This document shows, piece after piece, positions 13,320 through 21,638 of a stretch of 21,959 nt of DNA. Source of the stretch: DASVTR01 sp033855775 (GTDB lineage Bacteria; Acidobacteriota; Blastocatellia; Pyrinomonadales; Pyrinomonadaceae); assembly GCA_033855775.1 (NCBI GenBank), contig JAWVFT010000086.1:1-21959 (forward strand). The letters are read 5' to 3'. Both the position numbers and the translations under genes were made by a program. Positions within the stretch are counted from its first letter, which is position 1, and each line of letters opens with the position of its first letter. Under the pieces are notes generated by a model. That model made no database searches. It saw only the letters and a program-made list of their open reading frames with translations, and was not told where the DNA came from.

Positions 13320-14447
13320 ATGATGAACCTTCTCTCCTCCGCGACCGCTGTGCCTCCGCACAGGTTTGAAACGACCGAACTGGTTTCAAGCTTGCTCTAC
13401 AAGTTGTCACCCGAATTAATCAATACCATCAACACGCTCGGCGTCAATCAACGCTTCTCGACGCTTGAGAATTTCCCGGACTACCTCACGGGCAAGCCGA
13501 TGGAAGCGACCACTTCGTCAACCGACCTCGGCGTCGACGCCGCGCGCAAGTGCATCGAGCAGTGGGGCGGCGACCCGCGCCGCATCGGCCTGCTGGTGGC
13601 CGCGACCAACACGCCTTCGCAACTGCTGCCCTGCCTCGCTTCGGAAGTGATGGCCAATTTTCACGGCGTCCTGTCGCGCTCCATCAGCACGGTCAGCATG
13701 CAGGCTCAAGGCTGCTCGGTGCTGCTCAAGTCGGTCGAAGTGGCGCAGTGGTTTCTCTGTTCCAATCCCGGCAAGGTCGCGCTTATCTTAATGAGTGAAG
13801 CGCACACGCCGTACATCTCGCCGCTCTTGCGCTCTGAGTATCTCGGCTATCGTGAAATCGCGCGGCTGCGCAGGAACAGCGGAGCGACCGACGCCGACAT
13901 CGAGAACGAGCGGCTTAACACGACCTGCGCGATTCAAGCGCTGCTCTTCGGCGACGGAGCCGTGGCCCTGCTCGTCGGAACCGAAGAGGGCATCGCGGAG
14001 TTTGGCCCCATCTCGCACCTGACGAACGATGAGCCGGGCGACGTGAACCTGCTGACGATGGAAGGCGGTGGACTTCAACCTGAGGGACGGCCACAATACA
14101 TGATGCGCCCCAACGTTCCGCTTCGCGGCGCGCACTACGCCGTCACGACCGTCAACCGCGTGCTCGACCATCCGAACTCGCCCGTCAACAATCTGTCGCA
14201 GGTCGGCGATTGCCTGATTCACACAGGAAGCAAGAAAATCCTCGACGGCGTTTGTACGCAATTGGCTTTAGAGCCGGATTCAACTAAAGTAAGAACCTCT
14301 TACGAAATTTTACAGAGCTACGGCAATCTGTCGAGCGCGTCCACAGGCTTTATGTTGTCCGAAAAGATCGGTCGCCGTGGGCCAACAATAGTCGTCGGCT
14401 TCGGCGTCGGTTTCGCCGCCAGCGCCGGAGTGCTCAACTTCGGATAA
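13320..14447 (+). CDS. FabH/type III PKS-like condensing enzyme (thiolase fold)
   Basis: The product is 375 aa. The Cys-His-Asn triad of decarboxylating condensing enzymes is intact: Cys132 in 'MQAQGCSV', His301 in 'CLIHTGSKKILDGV', and Asn336 in 'YGNLSSASTGFML'. The 'IHTGSKKILD' and 'GNLSSAS' motifs resemble type III polyketide synthases and very-long-chain ketoacyl synthases as much as FabH. 'GLLVAATNTPSQLLPCLAS' in the N-terminal half matches the usual ketoacyl-synthase III start. It probably condenses an acyl starter with a malonyl unit; substrates are unknown. AAGGAG (13303-13308) lies 11 bases before the ATG at 13320. No acyl carrier protein, reductase or cyclase gene is adjacent, so it is an orphan here. 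It differs from housekeeping FabH in length (usually about 320 aa). Confidence 0.88.
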   Translation: MMNLLSSATAVPPHRFETTELVSSLLYKLSPELINTINTLGVNQRFSTLENFPDYLTGKPMEATTSSTDLGVDAARKCIEQWGGDPRRIGLLVAATNTPSQLLPCLASEVMANFHGVLSRSISTVSMQAQGCSVLLKSVEVAQWFLCSNPGKVALILMSEAHTPYISPLLRSEYLGYREIARLRRNSGATDADIENERLNTTCAIQALLFGDGAVALLVGTEEGIAEFGPISHLTNDEPGDVNLLTMEGGGLQPEGRPQYMMRPNVPLRGAHYAVTTVNRVLDHPNSPVNNLSQVGDCLIHTGSKKILDGVCTQLALEPDSTKVRTSYEILQSYGNLSSASTGFMLSEKIGRRGPTIVVGFGVGFAASAGVLNFG

Positions 14448-14557
14448 GCAAGCTCTTTAGCGCGAAGGCTGCGCGGCCACGGAAAGAGACGCCGGAAGCA
14501 GGAACGCAAAGAGCGCGAGCGAGCGATGAGAGATGAACTGTTAAGAGCGAGGCTGTC

Positions 14558-14620
14558 ATTCATCGTTCATCCTTCAGCGTTCATCGTTCAGCGTTCGGCG
14601 TTCCTGCTTCATCGCTTTCG
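14558..14620. repeat. 7-bp tandem repeat tract (GTTCATC/GTTCAGC)
   Basis: From 14565 the heptamers are GTTCATC, CTTCAGC, GTTCATC, GTTCAGC, GTTCGGC, GTTCCTG, CTTCATC and GCTTTCG. The segment GCGTTCCTGC inside it is the exact reverse complement of GCAGGAACGC near 14497, so the surrounding intergenic region (14448-14679) can fold back on itself. Confidence 0.8.
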
Positions 14621-14679
14621 CTCTGTGTCTCTGCGTTGGCGTGGCTAATTTTCGTTGGCGGCTTTAGAATTATCCAGAG

Positions 14680-15129
14680 ATGAACGTCGAAGAGAAAACG
14701 GAAGCGGCGCGTCCGGCCTATGCGGACGAGCACGTCCTTGCTTATCCGGGCGACTACATCTCCGGCATAGACCTGTATAACGCCGGAGAGTTTCATGCGG
14801 CGCACGACGCCTGGGAGGCGCGTTGGGTGGACGATTGCGGCCCGCGCGAAAAGCTCTTTCTACAGGCCATGATTCAATCGGCGGTCGTCTTTCATCATCT
14901 GGAAATCGGGCGACCGGGCGCGGCGCGGCGGATGTATCAGATGGCGACCGAGAAATTCGCGCGCCTCGGCGTCAATAGCTTCATGTCGCTCGACCTCGTT
15001 GACTATCAAGCGCAACTGACGCGCTCGCTCTCCTGGCTGCTTGAGGCGGCAGACCCGCGCGAGGTGACGCCGCCTGAGTTTGAGCCGCCGGTCATCAGGC
15101 TCATGCCCGGCGTGATGGAGTGTGACTGA
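14680..15129 (+). CDS. DUF309 domain protein
   Basis: The product is 149 aa. The DUF309 signature is clear: G-I-D-L-Y-N-A-G-E-F-x-x-A-H-D-A-W-E-A-R-W at about residues 29-49, then 'FLQAMIQSAVVFHHL' and a G-A-A-R-R-M-Y helix. This all-helical family has conserved His/Glu residues in the first two helices and no established function. The ATG at 14680 lacks a Shine-Dalgarno; TAGAAT ends 9 bases before it, the same layout as at 11975-11990. A GrdB-related gene follows 71 bp downstream on the same strand and is probably co-transcribed. Confidence 0.9.
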   Translation: MNVEEKTEAARPAYADEHVLAYPGDYISGIDLYNAGEFHAAHDAWEARWVDDCGPREKLFLQAMIQSAVVFHHLEIGRPGAARRMYQMATEKFARLGVNSFMSLDLVDYQAQLTRSLSWLLEAADPREVTPPEFEPPVIRLMPGVMECD

Positions 15130-15200
15130 ACCGGTCGCGCGAGTTCGGCAAGTAGCACAACGCAGGCGCGCGCAACGTGTAAGGAGAAGGGAAGAAGCAG

Positions 15201-16013
15201 GTGGAGATTCTAGAGCGGATTGACGATTGGCGCAGGAACTACGATTCGTGGAAGGGCGGGCGCGGGGCAGGCTCCGCGGACGACGCGCTCGATGGTTATC
15301 CGTTTGTCGAAAACAAGCGCGCGCCCTTCGTTCCGGCGCGGCGCGCTCTGCCGATGTTGAATCTGGCTCTCATCTCTTCGGCGGGCGCCTACATTGACGG
15401 CACAGAGCCTTTCAAGACGAACGAGCCGGGCGGCGACTTTGATTTTCGTGAGATACCCGTCGAGGTCGAGGCGGAAGATTTTCGATTCGCCGCTTGCGGC
15501 TACGACCCGCGCGCGGTCGGGGAGGACATCAATTCGCAGATTCCCATCAAGCGTCTCTTCGAGTTTGAGGGCAACGGCATCATCGGCCAGCTCAACCCTG
15601 TCTTCTGGAGCTTCTGCGGCCACATGACCAACGCCGCGCGGCTGGTCGAAGAGATGATTCCGCGACTGGTCGAGCGCGTGAAGCGTTACGAAGCGCAGGC
15701 GGCTCTGCTTATCCCGGCATCGCGCCTCTGTCATCAATCAATCGCGCTGGTGGCGCGAGCTTTGGAGATGGAAAAGATTCCGACGATGATGCTGGCGGTC
15801 GCCAGAGATGTCGTTGACAGCGTGCGCCCGCCGCGCGCGGCCTACTATGCCGGCGAACCCGGCAGCGTCGCGGGACGCCCCAACTGGCCCGAACATCAAC
15901 GCCGCATTCTGGACGAAAGCCTGCGCCTCATCGAACCGATAGACCAGCCCGGCGTCTACAAGCTCACCGTCGAATTGCAAACCGAAGTCGAGAAGGAACG
16001 CGGGGAGAAGTAA
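15201..16013 (+). CDS. glycine/sarcosine/betaine reductase selenoprotein B-related protein
   Basis: The product is 270 aa, starting at GTG. Family features in order: 'LNLALISSAGAYIDG' (about 53-67), 'DFDFREIP', 'DPRAVGEDINSQIPIKRL' and 'NGIIGQLNPVFWSFCGH'. These are followed by a '(L)LIPASRLCHQSIALVARALE' segment with Cys177, and 'PPRAAYYAGEPGS'. This pattern belongs to the GrdB-related family found in many non-fermenting bacteria. True GrdB acts on substrate amines in clostridial glycine reductase, but no grdA or grdC gene is here, so that activity is not expected. As I recall the family, a Cys or Sec often lies three residues before the conserved CHQ; here that position is Ser. No in-frame TGA is present. 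AAGGAG and GAAGAAG lie upstream of the GTG. The function is unknown. Confidence 0.85.
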   Translation: MEILERIDDWRRNYDSWKGGRGAGSADDALDGYPFVENKRAPFVPARRALPMLNLALISSAGAYIDGTEPFKTNEPGGDFDFREIPVEVEAEDFRFAACGYDPRAVGEDINSQIPIKRLFEFEGNGIIGQLNPVFWSFCGHMTNAARLVEEMIPRLVERVKRYEAQAALLIPASRLCHQSIALVARALEMEKIPTMMLAVARDVVDSVRPPRAAYYAGEPGSVAGRPNWPEHQRRILDESLRLIEPIDQPGVYKLTVELQTEVEKERGEK

Positions 16014-16101
16014 GGGAATAGGGGTTAGGGGAAACAAAGATGAGAAGCGATAACCTCAACTCGCTGCCCTGTCTTCCCCAACCCCTATTCCCCCATCCCC
16101 C
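16002..16101. repeat. G-rich inverted repeat with quadruplex potential between convergent genes
   Basis: The plus strand has GGGAATAGGGGTTAGGGG at 16014-16031, and CCCCAACCCCTATTCCCC (16076-16093) is its complement with one bulge, giving a stem of about 17 bp with a loop of about 45 bases. The minus strand over 16076-16101 reads G5-AT-G5-AATA-G4-TT-G4, a strong quadruplex pattern. The plus strand over 16002-16031 has four G runs too, with one 8-base loop. It covers the ends of both convergent genes and may act as a bidirectional transcript end. Confidence 0.6.
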
Positions 16102-19100
16102 TTTACGCTACCAATAACTCCCAACCCGTGCTTGCTTGTCACGCGCGCAATCGTCTCGGCCACCTGATCGAAGTCGAAGGGTTTGCCGATGACGCCGTTC
16201 ACGAGGTCTTCTTCGCCGGGCGGCAGCGCCGTCGCTTTGCCGTAGCCTGTGACGAGGACGATGGCGATTTCCGTCCCGACGCGGCGGCGAATTTCTCGCG
16301 CCACTTCCCAACCATCCATGCCCGGCATCGAAAGGTCTGTGAAGACCAGATCGAAATGGTCTGAGCCGAGCTTGTCGAGGGCGTCGTAGCCGCCGCTGGC
16401 GAGCACCGTTTCGTGGGCCAGAGCTTCGAGCATCTCGGCCAGCGTCTCACGCACAAAATCTTCGTCGTCAATCACCAACACCTTCAACGGAGGCGTCTCC
16501 TGACGGATGAAAGGCTCGCTCACGGGCGCGGCTGTCTGCGTCGATGCGGGCAAATCAATCTCAAAGATGGTGCCTTCGCCGGGTTTCGATTCGACGCTGA
16601 TGTGGCCCTCGTGCCGCTCGATGATGCCGTAGCTGACGGCGAGGCCCAGGCCCGTTCCCTGCGCGCCCTTCGTCGTATAGAACGGCTCGAAGATACGCTT
16701 GCGGACTTCTTCCGGCATGCCCGTGCCGGAGTCCGCGAAGAGCAGCCGGACGCGCTCGTCGCGCCGCTGGCTGCTGATTAAAAGCTGGCCGCCGAACGGC
16801 ATCGCGTCCACCGCGTTGACGATTAAGTTGACGAAGACCTCGCGCAGTTCCGAGGCGTTGCCGGAGACGTAGAGTTGCTCTTCGGTTTCAATCTCGACCG
16901 AATAGAAGAGGCCGCGCATGCTCGCTTCGTTCTGCCAGCGCGTGCGCGTTATCTCCGCCGCGTCGCGCAAGAGCGCGCTCACGTCGAGCAAGTCAAACTC
17001 CTTCGCTTCGGATTGGCGCGCGAAGGTCTGGATGCGGCGCACGGTGGCGGCGGCGTCTTCGGCGGCGGTCTGGATGATGTCCAGATTATGCACGAGCCGC
17101 TTGTCGCGCAAATCGCGGCGCATCAATTGAGCGCGCCCAAGGATGGCCGCGAGCGCGTTGTTGAAATCATGCGCGACGCCCGAGGCCAGTTGGCCGAGGG
17201 CGCGTAGCTTGTCGGCCTGCGCGGCGCGCTCGCGTTCCTGCTTCTGCTCCGTGATGTCGCGGGCGATGCCGAGCACGGCGGTCGTCTGTCCTTCGACGAC
17301 GATGGGCGCGTTATCAATCAAGGCGTAACGCAGTTGGTCGTCGCGGCCTGAGAAGCGAGCTTCGTAGCTGCGCGGCTCGCCGCGCACGGCTTGCTCAAAG
17401 CTCTCGCGCGCCAGCGCGTGGTCGGCCTCAAACGTCACTTCGAGAAAATGGTGGCCGATTAAATCTTCGACGCGGCCACCGACCGTCGCGATGGTCGCGT
17501 TGTTGCACCACTGGAAGTAGCCTTCGGTGTCAACGGCGTAGATGGCTTCACGCGCGCTCTCAAGAATATTCATCAAGAGCGATTGATGCTCGCGGGCGCG
17601 GGCTTCGACCTTGCGCAGTTCCGACAAATCGCGCGCCGTGCAAACGACGCCGACCGTCCGGCTGCCGCTTTCAATCACGGGTTCAGCCGTCACAAGGAGC
17701 GGGCGATTGAAACGCTCCGGCGTCACCTCGACCGTCAGGCTACGCCCTTCGGCCAGCGTGTTTTCGACGACGCACATCTTTTCATCGCTGCTCGTGCGCA
17801 GGATGTCGCAGCAGTGGCGGCCAAGGAGCAAGTGCGGCCAGGTGTCTTCCATCGCCGCCCCGGCGCGATTGACGCGAATCAGTTGGCCCGCGCGGTCGAA
17901 GATGAAGATGCCGTCGCTCATGGCGTTGAAGGTGGTTTCCCATTCCTTCTTGGCGCGCTTGGTCATCTCGAACAACTCGGCCTGCGCGATGCCGGTCGCC
18001 AGTTGCGAAGCGACCGCTTCGACCAGCGCCAGCTCGTCTTCCGTCCAATGGCGCACGCGGTCTATCTGATGAATGCAGAGCGCGCCGCGAAAGGTGTCGT
18101 TAACGGAGAGCGGCCAGTCAATCTGCGCGCGCACCCCGATTGACGCAGCATGAGCGCGGACGTGTTCGTTGACTTCCGGCGTGCTGCCCGCGTACTTGAG
18201 CGAGTCGTCAATGACGAGCGGCTGCGCCGTCCGCAGCAGATGCCTACCGATGGGGTCTTCAAAGCTGACCTCGACGTTCTTGATGCTCGCCACTCCGGGC
18301 GCGACATACTCGTGCTCGGCGGGCGAGCTTGGGTCTGCCGAGTCGTAGAGCCGCAGGTGAACGTGCGAAGCCTTGAGCGCGCGGCCCAGCTCGCGCGTCG
18401 AAGTGCGCAACACTTCGGGCAAACTGAGCGAAGCGCGAATCGCAAGGCTCAGGCGATTGATGAGAGCTTCGCGCGCGGAGGTCGTCTCGGCCTTGCGATA
18501 CAACTCGGCCTGCCGGATGGCGATGCCCGTTTGAATCGCCACGGCCTTCGCCAGCGCGATGTCAGTCTCCGTCCAGTGGCGCGTGCTGCGCGTCGTCGAA
18601 ATCGCAAACGCGGCGGGCATCTCGTCGCCGACCTTAATCGCCACGTACATAATCGAACGCACGCCCGCCATCCGCAACGAGCGTTGATAAAACTGGCCGA
18701 TGCGGTCATCGTGCGCCGCGTCGTCAAAAGCCAGCACGCCGTTTTGCTGGATGCCCGCAACCAGGTCTTTGACGTGCGAGGTGGAGAAATCGCGCGGGGC
18801 GGGCAGCACGCCGGGCGCGTGATACTCGGCCATGTTGCGCGCCAGCCCTGATTCCGTGTGGCGCATGTAGACGGAGCAGCGGTCAACGCCGAGATGCAGT
18901 CCCAGTTCATGAACCGCCGTGCTGAAGACTTTGGAAATATCGAGCGAGCTGCGAACTGCGCTGGAGATGCGATTGATTAAGGCTTCGCGCTCGACCTGCC
19001 CGGCGAGGGCTTCAGCCGCGTGCTTGCGCTCCGTGATGTCGCGCGCCACCCAGACCACGGAGTCTTCCATCATCGGCGAGATGGTGCCTTCAAACCAGAA

Positions 19101-21638
19101 CTCGACTCCTTCAATCTCCAGGCTGTACTCGATGTTGACGGGCTGGCGCGTCTTGAGCGCGTGCTTAATCTGCGAGAGAAACGCGTCGGCCTGAGCTTCG
19201 GGCAGCACGTCATGCAGCGTCTTGTTCAGCAATTCGGCGGGCTGCCTGAGCAAGAGCTTCGGATTGGTGGGCGCGATTTTCAGGTAACGCCCAGTGGCAT
19301 CGAGCACCAGAATCACGTCGGGCATGGCCGCGAAGAGAGCGCGCAGTTCGGCTTCGGAAGCCTGCAACTCTGCTTTGACGCGCTTGCGCTCGGTCACGTC
19401 GCGCGCGATGCCCTGCACGCCGATGGGCGTCTTGTCGCTATAAATCAAACGCGTGCTGACTTCCAGCGCGACGCGCTCGCCTTCCTTGTTGACAATCTCC
19501 AACTCGTAAACGGTCGAAACCTTTTCGCTCTCCTTGCGGGCAATCATCTCGCGCGCGATTTCCAATTGCTCCGGCGCGAGAATGGATGCGATGTTCATCC
19601 GCACGGCTTCCTCGCGCGCGTAGCCGGTGATGCGCTCGCCCGTCTTATTGAGCGAGGTGAAGTTGCCTTGCAAGTCGTGCGTGTAGATGATGTCGTTGGC
19701 GTTCTCGAAAAGCTCGCGGTAGCGTTCTTCGGTTTCGCGGCGCGCGGCCTCGGCCTGCTTGCGCTCTGTGATGTCCTGCACGAAGCCGTCGTAATAGAGC
19801 GACGCACCCGCCGCATCCTTGACGGCGTGAGCGTTGAGATGAATCCAGACGGGCGAGTCGTCTTTCTTCTTCCAGAGAACTTCGACATCGGCGGCTGTGC
19901 CGGAAGGCTCGTGCGTGGCAATCAGGCGCTCGCGGTCTTCGGCTTGAAAGTAGATGTCGCGGGCGATGTTGCGTTGGAGCAACTCTTCGGCGCTGTCGTA
20001 GCCGAGCATGCGCGCCAGCGTGTGGTTGACGCCGAGCAGCGTTCCGTCCGGCAGCGATTGGTAGATGCCCATCGTCGCGTTGTTGAAGATGGCGCGATAC
20101 TTCTCTTCGGAATTGCGCAGCCGCTCTTCCGCGCTCCGGCGCTCCGTCACGTCGAGGACAATCGAGAAGAGAACCTTGCCGCCTTTGTAATCAACCGGCC
20201 CGGTGAAGACTTCGACATCTCTGACTTCGCCGTTGGCGAGCAAGTGGCGAAACTGGAAATAGTCGCTTCTTTTCGCCAGAGCTTCCTTGAGCTTTGCCCT
20301 GACCTGCGCGGGCGGCAGCGTGTTAAGGTCCGTAATCTTTCGGGCGCGCAATTCCTGCAAGCTGTAGCCGTAGAACTCGCAGGCCGCCGGATTGGCGTCG
20401 ATGATGTCGCCATGTTCCGGGTCAATCAAGAGCTTGATGGCTTGATTCTGCTCGAACATCTGGCGATAGCGCCGCTCGCTTTCGCGCAGGGCTTCGTCGG
20501 CGCGCTTGCGCTCCGTGATGTTGCTGATGAAGCCTTCGATGAAGAGCAGTTGGCCCGCCGCATCGAAGACGCCGCGCCCCTGCTCCCAGACCCAACGCTC
20601 TTCGCCGTCGCCATTCCTGATGCGATAGTTAAGCTGAAACTGCTTCTGCTCTTCGAGCGCGGACTGCACGCTCTCCCAGACCATCTGCTGGTCGTCCGGG
20701 TGAATCAAATCGGCGTAGGAAAGCTTCTTATTGCCAACGATGTCTGCGGGCAGATAGCCGGTCAATTCCAGACAGCCTTCGCTGGCAAACTCCATCGTCC
20801 AGTGGCGGTCGTTGTGGCAGCGATAAGCCATGCCGGGCAGATTGCTCATCAACGTCGAGAGCACGCGCTGGCCTTCGCGCAAGGCTTCCTCCGCCTGCTT
20901 CAAGTCCGTGATGTCGCGCACCACGCCGCGCACTCCCGTCGGCGCTCCCGCAGCGTCGCGCACCAGCGTCGTCATCGCCTCAAGATGATGCAGCGCGCCT
21001 TCGGTATCGCGCACCAGATGAACTGAGCGTTGCGGGTCGTCGGCTTCCTGCCGATGCTGCGTGGCGGCGATGTCTGCGTCGGCTGCTTCGCCGAGCAGGA
21101 CGCTGAGGGGCGAGCCGACCAGTTCGGCGACGGGGCGACCGAAAAAGCGCGCGCCCGCTTCGTTGATGCTGGTGAGGCGTCCCTGCATGTCGCGCGTGTA
21201 GATGATGTCGGCGGCCTGTTCGACGAGTTCGCGGTAGTGTCGCTCGACGCGATGACGCTCTGTGAGGCGCGCGACCTTGACGAGCAACTCCTGACGACGA
21301 AAAGGAATTTCGAGATAGTCGTCGGCTCCGGCCACAAGGCCGTGCAGGCTGTCGCCCTCGGCCTTGCGCAGCGCGCTGACGAGCATCACGGGAACGTAAG
21401 CCGTGCGCGGGTCTTGCTTGAGACGGCGGCAAAATTCCAGCCCGTCCATCTGCGGCATCACCACGTCGCTAATCACTATGTCGGGTTCAGCGGTTAAGAC
21501 GAGTTCGAGGGCGCGGGCCGCGCTTTCGGCGGGAATGACTTTATAGCCTTCGTGCTCAAGCAGCACGTTCAGCAGTTCGAGCACGCGCCTATCGTCGTTG
21601 ACGGTCAGGATAGTCGGATGTGTTGGGGCGGTTTTCAT
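16056..21638 (-). CDS. cytoplasmic hybrid histidine kinase: REC, 8 PAS, 2 GAF, HisKA, HATPase, REC
   Basis: The product is 1860 aa from the ATG at 21638. Domains in order: receiver (about 8-125, Asp58); PAS units starting near 133, 260, 390, 510, 636 and 760; GAF domains near 885-1045 and 1056-1218; PAS units near 1236 and 1354; HisKA with phospho-acceptor His1490 in 'GVAHDFNN'; HATPase with 'NLIVNAVDA', 'DSGTGMP', 'FEPFYTTKG' and 'GTGLGLAV'; and a C-terminal receiver (about 1715-1830, Asp1768 in 'FTDLSMPGMDG'). Most PAS units end in the PAC motif D-I/V-T-E-R/Q-K. No membrane segment is visible, so it senses cytoplasmic signals. The first receiver lacks the usual K-P pair (EIPF instead); the second has GKPF. 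The frame is open to a TTG at 21761, but the ATG is preferred because the receiver begins right after it. The Gly/Asp-rich C-terminal tail is encoded by the G-rich intergenic repeat. No partner regulator is adjacent. Confidence 0.93.
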   Translation of the reverse strand: MKTAPTHPTILTVNDDRRVLELLNVLLEHEGYKVIPAESAARALELVLTAEPDIVISDVVMPQMDGLEFCRRLKQDPRTAYVPVMLVSALRKAEGDSLHGLVAGADDYLEIPFRRQELLVKVARLTERHRVERHYRELVEQAADIIYTRDMQGRLTSINEAGARFFGRPVAELVGSPLSVLLGEAADADIAATQHRQEADDPQRSVHLVRDTEGALHHLEAMTTLVRDAAGAPTGVRGVVRDITDLKQAEEALREGQRVLSTLMSNLPGMAYRCHNDRHWTMEFASEGCLELTGYLPADIVGNKKLSYADLIHPDDQQMVWESVQSALEEQKQFQLNYRIRNGDGEERWVWEQGRGVFDAAGQLLFIEGFISNITERKRADEALRESERRYRQMFEQNQAIKLLIDPEHGDIIDANPAACEFYGYSLQELRARKITDLNTLPPAQVRAKLKEALAKRSDYFQFRHLLANGEVRDVEVFTGPVDYKGGKVLFSIVLDVTERRSAEERLRNSEEKYRAIFNNATMGIYQSLPDGTLLGVNHTLARMLGYDSAEELLQRNIARDIYFQAEDRERLIATHEPSGTAADVEVLWKKKDDSPVWIHLNAHAVKDAAGASLYYDGFVQDITERKQAEAARRETEERYRELFENANDIIYTHDLQGNFTSLNKTGERITGYAREEAVRMNIASILAPEQLEIAREMIARKESEKVSTVYELEIVNKEGERVALEVSTRLIYSDKTPIGVQGIARDVTERKRVKAELQASEAELRALFAAMPDVILVLDATGRYLKIAPTNPKLLLRQPAELLNKTLHDVLPEAQADAFLSQIKHALKTRQPVNIEYSLEIEGVEFWFEGTISPMMEDSVVWVARDITERKHAAEALAGQVEREALINRISSAVRSSLDISKVFSTAVHELGLHLGVDRCSVYMRHTESGLARNMAEYHAPGVLPAPRDFSTSHVKDLVAGIQQNGVLAFDDAAHDDRIGQFYQRSLRMAGVRSIMYVAIKVGDEMPAAFAISTTRSTRHWTETDIALAKAVAIQTGIAIRQAELYRKAETTSAREALINRLSLAIRASLSLPEVLRTSTRELGRALKASHVHLRLYDSADPSSPAEHEYVAPGVASIKNVEVSFEDPIGRHLLRTAQPLVIDDSLKYAGSTPEVNEHVRAHAASIGVRAQIDWPLSVNDTFRGALCIHQIDRVRHWTEDELALVEAVASQLATGIAQAELFEMTKRAKKEWETTFNAMSDGIFIFDRAGQLIRVNRAGAAMEDTWPHLLLGRHCCDILRTSSDEKMCVVENTLAEGRSLTVEVTPERFNRPLLVTAEPVIESGSRTVGVVCTARDLSELRKVEARAREHQSLLMNILESAREAIYAVDTEGYFQWCNNATIATVGGRVEDLIGHHFLEVTFEADHALARESFEQAVRGEPRSYEARFSGRDDQLRYALIDNAPIVVEGQTTAVLGIARDITEQKQERERAAQADKLRALGQLASGVAHDFNNALAAILGRAQLMRRDLRDKRLVHNLDIIQTAAEDAAATVRRIQTFARQSEAKEFDLLDVSALLRDAAEITRTRWQNEASMRGLFYSVEIETEEQLYVSGNASELREVFVNLIVNAVDAMPFGGQLLISSQRRDERVRLLFADSGTGMPEEVRKRIFEPFYTTKGAQGTGLGLAVSYGIIERHEGHISVESKPGEGTIFEIDLPASTQTAAPVSEPFIRQETPPLKVLVIDDEDFVRETLAEMLEALAHETVLASGGYDALDKLGSDHFDLVFTDLSMPGMDGWEVAREIRRRVGTEIAIVLVTGYGKATALPPGEEDLVNGVIGKPFDFDQVAETIARVTSKHGLGVIGSVKGDGGIGVGEDRAAS

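Noticed and set aside
15729..15731. Selenocysteine site in the GrdB-related protein
   Set aside because: The frame contains no internal TGA and the CHQ position is an ordinary TGT cysteine codon.
19020..21026. 668-codon plus-strand open frame
   Set aside because: It is fully antisense to the histidine kinase, whose domains are unmistakable. Long antisense frames are common in high-GC genes.
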